Shown here: positions 9,844 to 18,236 of the stretch, in pieces | Position numbering within the stretch: the stretch's first letter is position 1 | Layout: each line of letters begins with the position of its first letter | Assembly: GCA_947502635.1 (NCBI GenBank) | Contig: CANNAN010000007.1 | Span: forward strand, 124,001-188,000 | Source: an uncultured Flavobacteriaceae bacterium | GTDB taxonomy: Bacteria; Bacteroidota; Bacteroidia; Flavobacteriales; Flavobacteriaceae | DNA: 64,000 bases | Direction of reading: 5' to 3' | Notes under the pieces: model-generated | What the model saw: the letters and a program-made list of their open reading frames with translations, nothing else | Database searches by the model: none | Told to the model about the DNA's origin: nothing | Program-made: the position numbers and the translations under genes

Positions 9844-9925
9844 TGCGGGCGGGGAGACTCGAACTCCCACACCTCGCGGCACTAGATCCTAAGTCTAGCG
9901 TGTCTACCAATTCCACCACGCCCGC
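9844..9925 (-). tRNA. tRNA-Leu (anticodon UAG)
   Basis: Read on the minus strand, 82 bases fold as a class II tRNA. The acceptor arms are GCGGGCG and CGCCCGC with discriminator A. The D region is TGGTGGAATTGGTAGACAC, the anticodon stem is CTAGA/TCTAG with loop CTTAGGA (anticodon TAG), the variable arm is long (TGCCGCGAGGTGT), and the T arm is GGGAG-TTCGAGT-CTCCC. The long variable arm and anticodon identify a leucine tRNA reading CUA. The 3' CCA is not encoded (the genome has CAA there), as is common in Bacteroidota. A terminator follows at once, so it is a single-tRNA unit. Confidence 0.95.
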
Positions 9926-10080
9926 TAAAGGATTGCAAATATAAACAAGATTTTTAAATTGCAAACCCGATACACAAATTTAATTACAAATAAATTGGTA
10001 AATCATTTTATAATCAAATTGATATAAACCATTAAAAACATTCTTTTTTTATATTTTTGAACGAACTATACTATCACTTC

Positions 10081-11469
10081 ATGAATAATATTCAATCTTA
10101 TATAAAAGAAAATAAAGACCGATTTATAAACGAATTAATAGAACTGCTTAAAATACCATCTATAAGTGCCGATTCTGCTTATAAAAATGATGTTTTAAAA
10201 ACAGCAGAAGCTATTAAAGTTGGTTTAGGAAAAGCTGGATGCGATATGGTTGAAATCTGCAAAACAGATGGATACCCTATTGTTTATGGTGAAAAAATTA
10301 TTGATAAAAGTCTACCAACCGTATTAGTTTATGGCCATTATGATGTACAGCCACCAGACCCTTTAGACCTTTGGGATTCGGCACCTTTCGAACCAGTAAT
10401 TAAAAAGACCGCATTACATCCTGAAGGAGCTATTTTTGCCCGTGGTGCTTGCGATGATAAAGGGCAAATGTACATGCATGTAAAAGCTATGGAGTTTATG
10501 ACATCCACTAACCAGCTACCATGTAATGTAAAGTTTATGATTGAAGGTGAAGAAGAAGTAGGAAGCTCTAACCTTGCCATTTTTGTAAAAAACAACCGAG
10601 AAAAACTAAAGAATGATGTCATTCTTATCTCAGATACGGGCATGATAGCTCAAGATGTACCGTCTATTACCACAGGCCTACGTGGGTTAAGCTACGTTGA
10701 AGTTGAAGTTACAGGGCCTAATCGCGATTTACACTCTGGATTGTATGGAGGCGCTGTAGCGAACCCTATAAATATTTTAACAAAAATGATTGCATCGCTT
10801 CATGACGAGAACAACCATATAACGATTCCAGGATTTTATAATAAAGTAGAAGAACTCTCTAAAGAAGAACGCGCAGAAATGGCCAAAGCACCATTTAGTT
10901 TAGATGCCTATAAAAAAGCTCTGGACATTAGCGATGTTTATGGAGAAACCGGCTACTCCACGAACGAACGTAATTCCATCCGTCCTACTCTAGACGTTAA
11001 TGGTATTTGGGGTGGTTATACTGGTGAAGGCGCCAAAACTGTTATTGCCAGTAAAGCTTGTGCAAAAATCTCTATGCGATTGGTACCACACCAAGATTGG
11101 GAAGAAATCACGCAATTATTTAAAATGCATTTCGAAAATATTGCACCCAAAGGTGTTACCATAAAAGTAAAACCACATCATGGTGGCCAAGGCTATGTCA
11201 CACCAATAAACAGTATAGGCTATCAAGCTGCAAGTAAAGCATATCAAGATACTTTTGGCAAAACACCTATCCCACAACGTAGTGGTGGCAGCATTCCTAT
11301 TGTTTCTCTTTTTGAACAAGAATTAAAAAGTAAAACCATACTTATGGGCTTTGGTTTAGACAGTGATGCTATTCACTCGCCTAACGAACATTTTGGGGTT
11401 TTTAATTATTTAAAAGGGATCGAAACCATTCCATTATTTTATAAATATTTTACCGAACTATCAAAATAA
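10081..11469 (+). CDS. M20 family dipeptidase
   Basis: The 462-residue protein matches the M20A/CNDP-like dipeptidases in length and motifs. Metal-binding regions include VLVYGHYDVQPPDPLDLW (first histidine ligand and catalytic aspartate), ACDDKGQ (bridging aspartate), and IEGEEEVGSSN (catalytic glutamate with the next ligand). The dimerisation domain begins near NRDLHSGLYGG, and the C-terminal histidine lies in AIHSPNEHFG. It should hydrolyse dipeptides in the cytoplasm; no signal peptide is seen. I prefer ATG 10081 over the in-frame TTG at 10057, which would add eight poorly conserved residues. Confidence 0.92.
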   Translation: MNNIQSYIKENKDRFINELIELLKIPSISADSAYKNDVLKTAEAIKVGLGKAGCDMVEICKTDGYPIVYGEKIIDKSLPTVLVYGHYDVQPPDPLDLWDSAPFEPVIKKTALHPEGAIFARGACDDKGQMYMHVKAMEFMTSTNQLPCNVKFMIEGEEEVGSSNLAIFVKNNREKLKNDVILISDTGMIAQDVPSITTGLRGLSYVEVEVTGPNRDLHSGLYGGAVANPINILTKMIASLHDENNHITIPGFYNKVEELSKEERAEMAKAPFSLDAYKKALDISDVYGETGYSTNERNSIRPTLDVNGIWGGYTGEGAKTVIASKACAKISMRLVPHQDWEEITQLFKMHFENIAPKGVTIKVKPHHGGQGYVTPINSIGYQAASKAYQDTFGKTPIPQRSGGSIPIVSLFEQELKSKTILMGFGLDSDAIHSPNEHFGVFNYLKGIETIPLFYKYFTELSK

Positions 11470-11472
11470 TAT

Positions 11473-11562
11473 GGGTGTTACCACAAGGGTCGCGCTTTAC
11501 GTTACTAGTTTAGGCTCGATGCTCGCCTCGCCAAAAGCTAACCACTACAATCGCTAACACAA
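11473..11562. repeat. GC-rich intergenic element with imperfect terminal inverted repeats
   Basis: About 90 bases between the dipeptidase and EamA genes are clearly richer in GC than their surroundings. They begin with GTGTTACCACAAGGGT and end with CTACAATCGCTAACAC, so GTGTTA and TAACAC form inverted ends. CTTT and AAAG are also paired inside. No coding frame fits. The layout resembles the dispersed palindromic intergenic elements found in flavobacterial genomes, but only one copy is seen here, so the identity is an inference. Confidence 0.4.
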
Positions 11563-11575
11563 GCCAGAACAATCT

Positions 11576-12436
11576 ATGAAAAATCAGCATGCAAAAAACC
11601 TATTAGAACTTAGTCTGGCAACTCTTCTTATAAGTTCTGCTGCTGTATTAGGAAAACATATAGACATGCCCGCAGCAGTCATTATCTGGTGGCGTTCTGC
11701 ATTAGCATTAATTATTATTTATATCTTTTGTAGAGTTAAAAAAGTAAATTTAAAACTTTACACAAACAGAGATAAACTTACGTTCTTCTTTAGTGCTATA
11801 TTTCTAGGTATACATTGGATTACTTATTTCTATTCCGTTAAAATCTCTAATGTATCCATTGGTATGCTCTCTATGTTTACATTTCCAGCCATTACTACTA
11901 TTTTAGAACCCATACTTACAAAAACCAAGTTTAATAAAATCCATTTGCTTTTAGCTGTATTAGTTTTAATTGGCATATATGTACTTGCTCCAGAGTTTAA
12001 CATACAGAATTCAGATTTTGAAGGTATCGTTTGGGGTATTATTTCAGCATTATTTTTCTCGCTACGTAATATTATTCTAAAAAGAGGGGCATTAAAATAT
12101 GACGGAACGATGGTTATGATGTATCAACTTTTAGTAATAACTATTGTATTTTCGCCCATACTCTATTTTATGGATACTTCAAACATCGCTACAGAATACC
12201 CTTATATCATATTGCTAGCCCTTCTAGCTACCGCTATTGGTCATACATTATTTATTAAAAGCCTCAAACGTTTTTCGGCAAGTACTGCAAGTATTATTTT
12301 GAGCACACAACCCATCTATGGTATCATTCTGGCTTATTTTTTCTTGAATGAAATTCCTTCTTTCAATACTTATATTGGTGGCGCTTTAATCCTATCAACA
12401 GTTATTATTGAGAGTATTCGGTCTAAAAAAGGCTAG
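11576..12436 (+). CDS. EamA/DMT family transporter
   Basis: The 286-residue protein is almost entirely hydrophobic, with about ten predicted membrane helices in two EamA repeats. The first repeat ends near IGIYVLAPEF; the second starts at GIVWGIISALFFSLRNII. The conserved EamA-type stretch ASIILSTQPIYGIILAYFFLNE lies near the end. Members export metabolites or amino acids, but the substrate cannot be read from sequence. It follows the GC-rich intergenic element and is probably transcribed alone. Confidence 0.87.
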   Translation: MKNQHAKNLLELSLATLLISSAAVLGKHIDMPAAVIIWWRSALALIIIYIFCRVKKVNLKLYTNRDKLTFFFSAIFLGIHWITYFYSVKISNVSIGMLSMFTFPAITTILEPILTKTKFNKIHLLLAVLVLIGIYVLAPEFNIQNSDFEGIVWGIISALFFSLRNIILKRGALKYDGTMVMMYQLLVITIVFSPILYFMDTSNIATEYPYIILLALLATAIGHTLFIKSLKRFSASTASIILSTQPIYGIILAYFFLNEIPSFNTYIGGALILSTVIIESIRSKKG

Positions 12437-12517
12437 ACATGAATCTTTTACCTAAAAACATGTAACAAATTGATAGGCTTATCGTTCTAATAGTCAATCA
12501 ATCAAATCAAACGAATT

Positions 12518-13618
12518 ATGTTAAAGCAATTTTTTATTATCTGCTCAGGATCAGATACCGATATTTTAGAACAATGTTCTAAAGGTGAACAAAACAAATA
12601 TGCAGGTATTGGTGCCACTGTTTTTTTTACCGCGATCATGGCTTTTATAGCTGCTAGTTATGCCCTTTATACTGTCTTCGATAATCCGTTTATTGCCATT
12701 GCTTTTGGTTTTATTTGGGGATTACTCATCTTTAATTTAGACAGGTATATAGTTTCTACTATCAAAAAAACAGGAAATTTCGCAGACGAACTCTTACAGG
12801 CTTCCCCCAGAATAATACTGGCTATCATTATTGCCATCGTTATTTCTAAACCTCTAGAATTAAAGATTTTTGAAAAAGAAATCAATCAGGTATTATTAGA
12901 ACAAAAAAATGCTTTAACCTTAGCAAATAAAGATCAAATTGCAGAACAATTCACGCCTAATATTATGGCACTTCAAAGTGACATAACTCATTTACAAAAT
13001 GAAATAAATAATAAAGAAGCCGAAGTAAATCAGTTATATGACACATATATTGCAGAAGCAGAAGGTACTTCTGGCACTAAATTGTTGGGTAAAGGTCCTG
13101 TTTATAAAGAAAAACGAGAAAAGCATGATGCTTTGTTAGCCGAATTACAACTATTAAAAACGGAGAACAAAGCTAAAATCACCTCTAAAGAAACACAAAT
13201 AGCTGCTCTTAAAGGTGATTACGAAACCCAAATTGTAACTTCGCAACCCATTATCAATAATTTCGATGGTTTAATGGCTCGCGTAAATGCATTAGGCAAG
13301 TTGCCTTGGTTACCCTCCTTTTTTATATTCTTGTTGTTTCTAGCAATTGAAACGTCCCCTATCATTGCAAAACTATTATCTCCTAAAAGTGCGTACGACT
13401 TTAGATTAGAAGATCAGGAAACTGCCATTAAAACGAATGTGCTCCAAAATAAAAACCAAAGAGAAGCTTTATTAAGAACAGATCATGCTATTAACGACCG
13501 TATTTATGGTGACATAGAAACAGAAGACGAATTGTATACCTATAAGCGCAAAAAAGTGAGAGAGCTTATGCAGCTTCAAGCCGATGCCTTTTTTAAACAT
13601 CAAAAAAACGCCTTCTAA
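12518..13618 (+). CDS. DUF4407 domain membrane protein
   Basis: The 366-residue protein has two or three N-terminal membrane helices (FFTAIMAFIAASYALYTVF, FIAIAFGFIWGLLIFNLDRY and ILAIIIAIVISKPLELKIF). A long polar coiled-coil region follows at about residues 130-250, then a last helix (FFIFLLFLAIETSPIIAKLL) and a charged C-terminal tail. The GLLIFNLDRY and SKPLELKIFE stretches are typical of DUF4407, a family of unknown function widespread in Bacteroidota. The central region is probably periplasmic. The STAS-domain gene that follows is convergent, with stop codons only four bases apart. Confidence 0.8.
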   Translation: MLKQFFIICSGSDTDILEQCSKGEQNKYAGIGATVFFTAIMAFIAASYALYTVFDNPFIAIAFGFIWGLLIFNLDRYIVSTIKKTGNFADELLQASPRIILAIIIAIVISKPLELKIFEKEINQVLLEQKNALTLANKDQIAEQFTPNIMALQSDITHLQNEINNKEAEVNQLYDTYIAEAEGTSGTKLLGKGPVYKEKREKHDALLAELQLLKTENKAKITSKETQIAALKGDYETQIVTSQPIINNFDGLMARVNALGKLPWLPSFFIFLLFLAIETSPIIAKLLSPKSAYDFRLEDQETAIKTNVLQNKNQREALLRTDHAINDRIYGDIETEDELYTYKRKKVRELMQLQADAFFKHQKNAF

Positions 13619-13622
13619 AATT

Positions 13623-13901
13623 CTATGCAGCGTTTTCCGCTTTAAAATGATTATATAAATCTTTGCACCCTAAACCTACTATAGATAAGTTTTTATTTTT
13701 TTCAATAGCCTCGTTATGAAGTGCTGCTAAAGCGTTAACGCCGTAACGATCCATACTTTCAATATCTTGAATACTAATGGTAAGTGTATTTACTTTTTCA
13801 AAAATGTTATTGAATTCATTTCGAAATACTTCTAAATTACTTTTATTTAGAATGCCTTTAATCTTAAAAAAATTGTTACAGTTTGAAATTCTTAAATCCA
13901 T
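13623..13901 (-). CDS. STAS-domain protein (anti-sigma antagonist-like)
   Basis: This 92-residue protein has the size and strand-helix pattern of a single STAS domain: FFKIKGILNKSNLEVFRNEF, then VNTLTISIQDIESMDRYGVNALAALHNEA, then LSIVGLGCKDLYNHF. In anti-sigma antagonists a serine after the central aspartate is phosphorylated. Here the local sequence is ESMDRYGVNAL, so the usual D-S pair is altered and phosphorylation at that site is doubtful. No partner kinase or phosphatase is adjacent. The 3' end faces the DUF4407 gene. Confidence 0.7.
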   Translation of the reverse strand: MDLRISNCNNFFKIKGILNKSNLEVFRNEFNNIFEKVNTLTISIQDIESMDRYGVNALAALHNEAIEKNKNLSIVGLGCKDLYNHFKAENAA

Positions 13902-14125
13902 AATTATAAATGTTTTAAATTGTTAAACGATAGATCTGAGGGAGACTAACCAATTGATAACGAAGCAAAAGTATAGAAGTTATAAATTTATACATTATTT
14001 TTTCGATCAATCGGTTTCAACTTAAGATGAAAAAACATTCTGTGTCAATTTCATCGACAAGTAACCTTAATTAATATCAATATTTCGTTACTTTTACCTC
14101 AACAAAATGTTTTAATTAATCAATA

Positions 14126-14557
14126 ATGAAAAAATTAGTATTATTAATTTGCTTAGTCTCTGTTTTTAATGGCTATTCTCAAGCTTCTGAAGAAAGTGAT
14201 AAAAAAGCGATTCTTAAAGTATTGAAAAAACAACGCATTGCTTGGTCTGATAATAATATTGAAGAGTTTATGGAAAGTTACTGGAAGAGTGATTCGCTTA
14301 AATTTTATGGAAGCAATGGCATTACTCATGGTTGGGACAATACTTTAGACAGGTACAAAAGAGCTTATCCTACTGAAGATCATACAGGAAAATTAAACTT
14401 TAAAATAAATGCCATTACTAAAATAGCTGAAGGTGCCTATTATGTTATGGGCGAGTATCATTTAAAACGCGAAGTTGGAAATGCCGATGGTATTTTTATG
14501 GTTATTTTTAAAAAATTGGATGGAAAGTGGAAGATTATTGCCGATACTTCTAGTTAA
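14126..14557 (+). CDS. Secreted NTF2-like / DUF4440 protein
   Basis: This 143-residue protein begins with a signal peptide ending near NGYSQA. The rest has the SnoaL/DUF4440 pattern: an N-terminal helix with KKAILKVLKKQRIAWSDNNI, the motif EEFMESYWKSDSLKFYGSNG, and strands ending in GIFMVIFKKLDGKWKIIADT. Members are small cone-shaped folds, some enzymatic and others purely binding; the function cannot be assigned. It lies four bases before a GNAT gene, suggesting co-transcription. Confidence 0.78.
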   Translation: MKKLVLLICLVSVFNGYSQASEESDKKAILKVLKKQRIAWSDNNIEEFMESYWKSDSLKFYGSNGITHGWDNTLDRYKRAYPTEDHTGKLNFKINAITKIAEGAYYVMGEYHLKREVGNADGIFMVIFKKLDGKWKIIADTSS

Positions 14558-14560
14558 GCT

Positions 14561-15037
14561 ATGTCTCTAATTATTAGAAAAGCAACATTAAATGATTTAC
14601 CTGTTTTATTAGAATTTGAACAGGGTGTTATTACTGCAGAACGTCCTTTCGATCCTACAATAAAAGAAGGGACTATTCATTATTATGACATAAATGAATT
14701 AATAACAAGTCCACATTCAGCAGTATTTGTTGCTGAGTCTAATGGCAACATTGTTGCTTCTGGGTATGCCAAAATTAAAACCGACAGACATTATCTAAAA
14801 CATGCCTATCAGGGGTATTTAGGTTTTATGTTTGTTTCTGAACCATATAGAGGTAAACGTCTCAATAAAATGATTATTGACGCTTTATTAAAATGGTGCA
14901 AAACACAAAATATCTTTGAAATTAGATTAGATGTTTACGATGATAATATCCCAGCTATTAAAGCTTATGAAAAAGTAGGATTTAAAAAGCATATGATTAA
15001 TATGCGTTTGGATATTGAAAATTTGGACTTAGATTAA
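14561..15037 (+). CDS. GNAT family N-acetyltransferase
   Basis: The 158-residue protein has the GNAT order: the N-terminal IRKATLNDLPVLLEFEQ, the strand VFVAESNGNIVASGYAKIK, motif A with the acetyl-CoA loop in GFMFVSEPYRGKRLNKMII (Q/RxxGxG-type), and motif B near RLDVYDDNIPAIKAYEKVGF. It probably acetylates an amino group on a small molecule or protein. The start follows the previous stop by three bases, so the two genes are probably one operon. Confidence 0.88.
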   Translation: MSLIIRKATLNDLPVLLEFEQGVITAERPFDPTIKEGTIHYYDINELITSPHSAVFVAESNGNIVASGYAKIKTDRHYLKHAYQGYLGFMFVSEPYRGKRLNKMIIDALLKWCKTQNIFEIRLDVYDDNIPAIKAYEKVGFKKHMINMRLDIENLDLD

Positions 15038-15097
15038 AGTATTCTGTTGAACAACTACTGAGTTTCTATCTGATTTAATTATTTAACCTCTCAAATA

Positions 15098-15676
15098 TTA
15101 TAATTTCTTTACATATTTGGTAATGATTACTATTTGTTGCGCGCCAACTTTACCTTCAATGAATTCAGCATTCTCACGATCTAAACGAATATTTCTAACA
15201 GCCGTACCTTGTTTTGCCACCATACTAGATCCTTTTACCTTTAAATCTTTTACTAAAACTACAGAATCTCCAGATTCTAAAATAACACCATTAACATCTC
15301 TATGAATAACCTTGTTAGTGGCATCTTCATGCTCGCCCGTTGCTCGTGCCAGAGCTAAAGCTTCATCATCCAAATACATCATGTCTAACAAATCTTGCGG
15401 CCATCCTTCTTTACGCAACCTTTGAAGCATTCTCCAAGCCATAATCTGTACAGCTATATGCTCACTCCACATGCTATCGTTTAAACATCTCCAGTGATTA
15501 ACATCCATAGCGACATCTTCTTCAACTTGGTCTAAACAGGTTTTACAAATCAATACATCGTTAGCCACATTTTCGTTTAATGATGGTGGAATGGTATATT
15601 GCTTTAAACCTTCTGTAGAAGTACATAATTCGCAGGCATTGCCGCTTCTTTCCTGTAATGTTTGTAACACGCTCAT
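15098..15676 (-). CDS. PhnA/YjdM-like zinc-ribbon protein
   Basis: The 192-residue protein has an N-terminal zinc ribbon with CELC (cysteines 15 and 18) and CKTC (44 and 47). The C-terminal domain is the typical PhnA part: DVNGVILESGDSVVLVKDLK, VKGSSMVAKQGTAVRNIRL and EGKVGAQQIVIITKYVKK. Despite the old name, this family is not shown to cleave phosphonates and lacks the C-P lyase genes around it. It is longer than E. coli YjdM because of a helical middle region (about residues 50-115). It is probably transcribed alone. Confidence 0.85.
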   Translation of the reverse strand: MSVLQTLQERSGNACELCTSTEGLKQYTIPPSLNENVANDVLICKTCLDQVEEDVAMDVNHWRCLNDSMWSEHIAVQIMAWRMLQRLRKEGWPQDLLDMMYLDDEALALARATGEHEDATNKVIHRDVNGVILESGDSVVLVKDLKVKGSSMVAKQGTAVRNIRLDRENAEFIEGKVGAQQIVIITKYVKKL

Positions 15677-15910
15677 GCTTTGCTTTTAGTTTTTGCAATA
15701 ATACGTTTTAATAAAGGGTTCTACAAGTTTGGAATTATTGATACATAAAAAAGGTATCCAAAAGCTAAATCCCATGTCACTGCAAGGTTTTATTAAAGTT
15801 GTGGTAATCTGCTCTTTAACCTTAGATTCAACCCAAAGGATCACCACGTCTATTCTTACCTATTAATGACCAGCTTTTAAATACCTTAATTTAAATATTA
15901 CTTTAAAATA

Positions 15911-16741
15911 CTATTTGGAAAGACTGTGTATCCATGTATACAAATAGTCTCCATGTACACCTGTAAAATAATTACCCCATGCTTTACCTTTAGCTTTTCT
16001 GGCTTCTTCATCTGGAAATGCTTCTTTCATAAGTTCAGAATTTCTATCATACATTTTATCCAGGTCTGCCATAGAATCTAAGAAAAAGGCTTCTAAATAT
16101 TCTGTTCTATCAGAGCCCCAGGCATGAACATGCGGATAGTAAGCTTTTATATGTTCATTTTTATTAATAATGGCATCAAACCCTTCTTTCTTTAATGCCA
16201 TAAATTCTTTTTGAGTACCATCTTCTGGAAATGAAAAATGATTTTTTCTAACATAAGTCACCATATCCTTCGTAGGCTTTTCAGTCATGAACTTAACACC
16301 AGGCATGGTCGCATAAATTTCATCGGAATGTTCATTTGCATAATATGCCATACGTTTTTTCATAAAATCTTTTCTGGCTGTTTCATCAGGCCAAGCTTCT
16401 TTGATCAATTCGGCATTTCTATCACCAAATTTTCCCATATCATCCCATGAGGCAAATGTTTGTACATAAATGAGTTCTGTGTTATCTGCTGTAAATAGAT
16501 GTAGATAAGTAGATGCACCCATAATAAATTCATTCTTCATGGTTACCTTGTCTAAAAATTCTTTTTCAATGCTTTTCCATGTTTCCATATCAAAGTCTTC
16601 TATATCCATATTCCAATGCATCGTGGTTACTGCAATAAACTCAGGACCTTTTGGAGCTTCTTCTTGTGCAAAAAAGATCGTTGGAATTAACAATAATAAC
16701 ATTGCTAAAATAGTTGCAAAAAATTGGTTGGTTGTTTTCAT
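15911..16741 (-). CDS. Secreted protein of unknown function with an internal duplication
   Basis: The 276-residue protein has a signal peptide ending near TIFFAQ. Two related halves can be aligned by eye: DRNAELIKEAWPDETARK at about residue 107 and DRNSELMKEAFPDEEARK at about residue 222, each preceded by an acidic helix (SWDDMGKFG and SMADLDKMY) and followed by a region ending in HSDEIY or HGDYLY. Each half also has an aromatic, histidine-containing strand near its start. I recognise no characterised family. The halves could each form a ferredoxin-like fold, as in dimeric alpha/beta barrels, but this is a guess. Confidence 0.7.
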   Translation of the reverse strand: MKTTNQFFATILAMLLLLIPTIFFAQEEAPKGPEFIAVTTMHWNMDIEDFDMETWKSIEKEFLDKVTMKNEFIMGASTYLHLFTADNTELIYVQTFASWDDMGKFGDRNAELIKEAWPDETARKDFMKKRMAYYANEHSDEIYATMPGVKFMTEKPTKDMVTYVRKNHFSFPEDGTQKEFMALKKEGFDAIINKNEHIKAYYPHVHAWGSDRTEYLEAFFLDSMADLDKMYDRNSELMKEAFPDEEARKAKGKAWGNYFTGVHGDYLYTWIHSLSK

Positions 16742-16945
16742 AATCTGTAAAAATTTAAAGTTAATATATTTGAATTAGTCAATACAACTTTGAGATTATG
16801 GGGCAATAAAAAGACTTAGGACAACCTATTTATGTACTTTTAATAAATTAAAATGGAAGATTGAGAGTATCTAAATATACAACAAAAAAACATGCCGTTA
16901 ACATTTAACAGCTCCTTTGCCCAATTAAAGTTAAAATGAATGCTG

Positions 16946-17821
16946 TTATTCTAATTTCCAGGTACGAACCCATTCGTATTTAGTTGTTCTTTCTTCTAAG
17001 GTTCCACTTTCAACAAGACCTCCGTCTTTGGGAATTGGATTCCAGTTATAGGTTTCTATAGCCATATGTATAAAAGCAGGTGTATCCCACGCTACAGTAG
17101 GATTTAATTTATACATAAACTTACCATCTAAATAGCAAAGAATTTCTGTTGGAGATTTCCACCAAGCTCCGTAAACATAATACCTCTCATGATTTTCTTC
17201 ATCTAGTTTCACAAAATCTTCATCACGTACACTTTTTGGCAGGCAATCTGTTTTTCTATGAATGGCATTAGAGTGAAAAATTCGATTCCAATCTTTTGCC
17301 CATTCTTTTGTTAATTCAGAGGTTCTACCTACACATTCTTGAATATCTAACTCTTCTTTTTTCTCACAATTGTACTTAGACATTAACCAAAAAGTAGAGG
17401 ACATAACAGTCTTATTAGCTTTCATTTTACACTCAAAATACCAACCAACATGTCCTGGTTTTAAAGCTCTTACAATACCACCTTGATGCGTGAATTTTTT
17501 ATGATCTATTTCAACAACAGCATCTAATTTACCAACCGTTACCGTTACCTTCAACTTCCCATCGTCTACTTTAACATTACTAGCCTTAAAAAGGCCTGGC
17601 GGTCTTCCAATCCAACCCCAATCGTTTCCAACAGGCTCCTTTTGCCATTTCGACATATCTAATTCACTTCCATTAAACTCATCGCATAAATAATCGACTT
17701 TTACCCATTTCTTACCTTTTGGTCTTGGGTCTTGGTTTTCTTGAAATGTCGGTGCCTCATCTTTGTGAGATATAAAAGACAGAAAGGTAATTACCAATAT
17801 AATTTGGAGGAGTTTTTTCAT
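16946..17821 (-). CDS. Glycoside hydrolase family 16 protein (agarase/porphyranase-like)
   Basis: The 291-residue protein starts with an N-terminal hydrophobic signal. The GH16 active-site motif ExDxxE is E157-L-D159-I-Q-E162 within KKEELDIQECVG; E157 is the expected nucleophile and E162 the acid/base. Surrounding stretches fit the family: GWIGRPPGLFKASNVKVDDGKL, VGWYFECKMKANKTVMSSTFWLM, and YYVYGAWWKSPTEILCYLDG. The GH16 pattern with IQE and YGAWW suggests the marine agarase/porphyranase/carrageenase branch rather than laminarinases. No SusC/SusD, sulfatase or other polysaccharide gene is adjacent and there is no C-terminal sorting domain. Confidence 0.85.
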   Translation of the reverse strand: MKKLLQIILVITFLSFISHKDEAPTFQENQDPRPKGKKWVKVDYLCDEFNGSELDMSKWQKEPVGNDWGWIGRPPGLFKASNVKVDDGKLKVTVTVGKLDAVVEIDHKKFTHQGGIVRALKPGHVGWYFECKMKANKTVMSSTFWLMSKYNCEKKEELDIQECVGRTSELTKEWAKDWNRIFHSNAIHRKTDCLPKSVRDEDFVKLDEENHERYYVYGAWWKSPTEILCYLDGKFMYKLNPTVAWDTPAFIHMAIETYNWNPIPKDGGLVESGTLEERTTKYEWVRTWKLE

Positions 17822-17841
17822 TTGATTATTATTCTTAACTA

Positions 17842-18204
17842 TTAGCTCAATTTTTCTCTTAGTTTTTTTGTCATCCCTTTAACAACCATATCATAAGAAT
17901 GATCTATAAGATGGAATATAAGCTTGGGCTGCAATTCGCCTTCATGAATATACAATGTATTCCAATGCTTTTTACTCATATGAAACCCTGGACGGATGCT
18001 ATTATATTCTGCTCGAAGTTCTTCAGAATACTCTGGATCTGCTTTTAAATTTATAGCTGCTTCACCAGACTCCCATCGTTTTAAAGAAACTAATGCAAAC
18101 ATTTTACCAAGTACTTTAAAAACTAATGTTTCTTCATCAAAAGGAAAGTCTTCTATGGTGCCTTTTTTGCTTAAACAGTATTCACGGAGTTGATCTATAT
18201 GCAT
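17842..18204 (-). CDS. MmcQ/YjbR family protein
   Basis: At 120 residues this matches the MmcQ/YjbR family in length and motifs: LREYCLSKKGTIEDFPFDEE at the start, LVFKVLGKMFALVSL, INLKADPEYSEELRAEY, and the characteristic PGFHMSKKHWNTLYI. The family has a double-wing DNA-binding-like fold (CyaY-like), but the biological role is not established. It sits 20 bases upstream of the GH16 gene on the same strand, though no functional link is implied. Confidence 0.9.
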   Translation of the reverse strand: MHIDQLREYCLSKKGTIEDFPFDEETLVFKVLGKMFALVSLKRWESGEAAINLKADPEYSEELRAEYNSIRPGFHMSKKHWNTLYIHEGELQPKLIFHLIDHSYDMVVKGMTKKLREKLS

Positions 18205-18236
18205 TTTTTTACTTTTTATCTATAAAATCTCAATCA

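Noticed and set aside
9717-9964. Open frames on both strands over the tRNA-Leu and its terminator
   Set aside because: They translate the tRNA and terminator sequence, have no plausible start context, and are explained by the tRNA.
10057-10080. TTG start extending the dipeptidase by eight residues
   Set aside because: ATG 10081 gives the usual N-terminus; the extension is not typical of the family.
11473-11562. Integron attC site
   Set aside because: The ends resemble TAAC-type sites, but no integrase or gene cassette array is nearby and the internal arms do not pair well.
16946-17821. GH16 gene as part of a polysaccharide-utilisation locus
   Set aside because: None of the neighbours is a SusC/SusD pair, sulfatase, transporter or other glycoside hydrolase.
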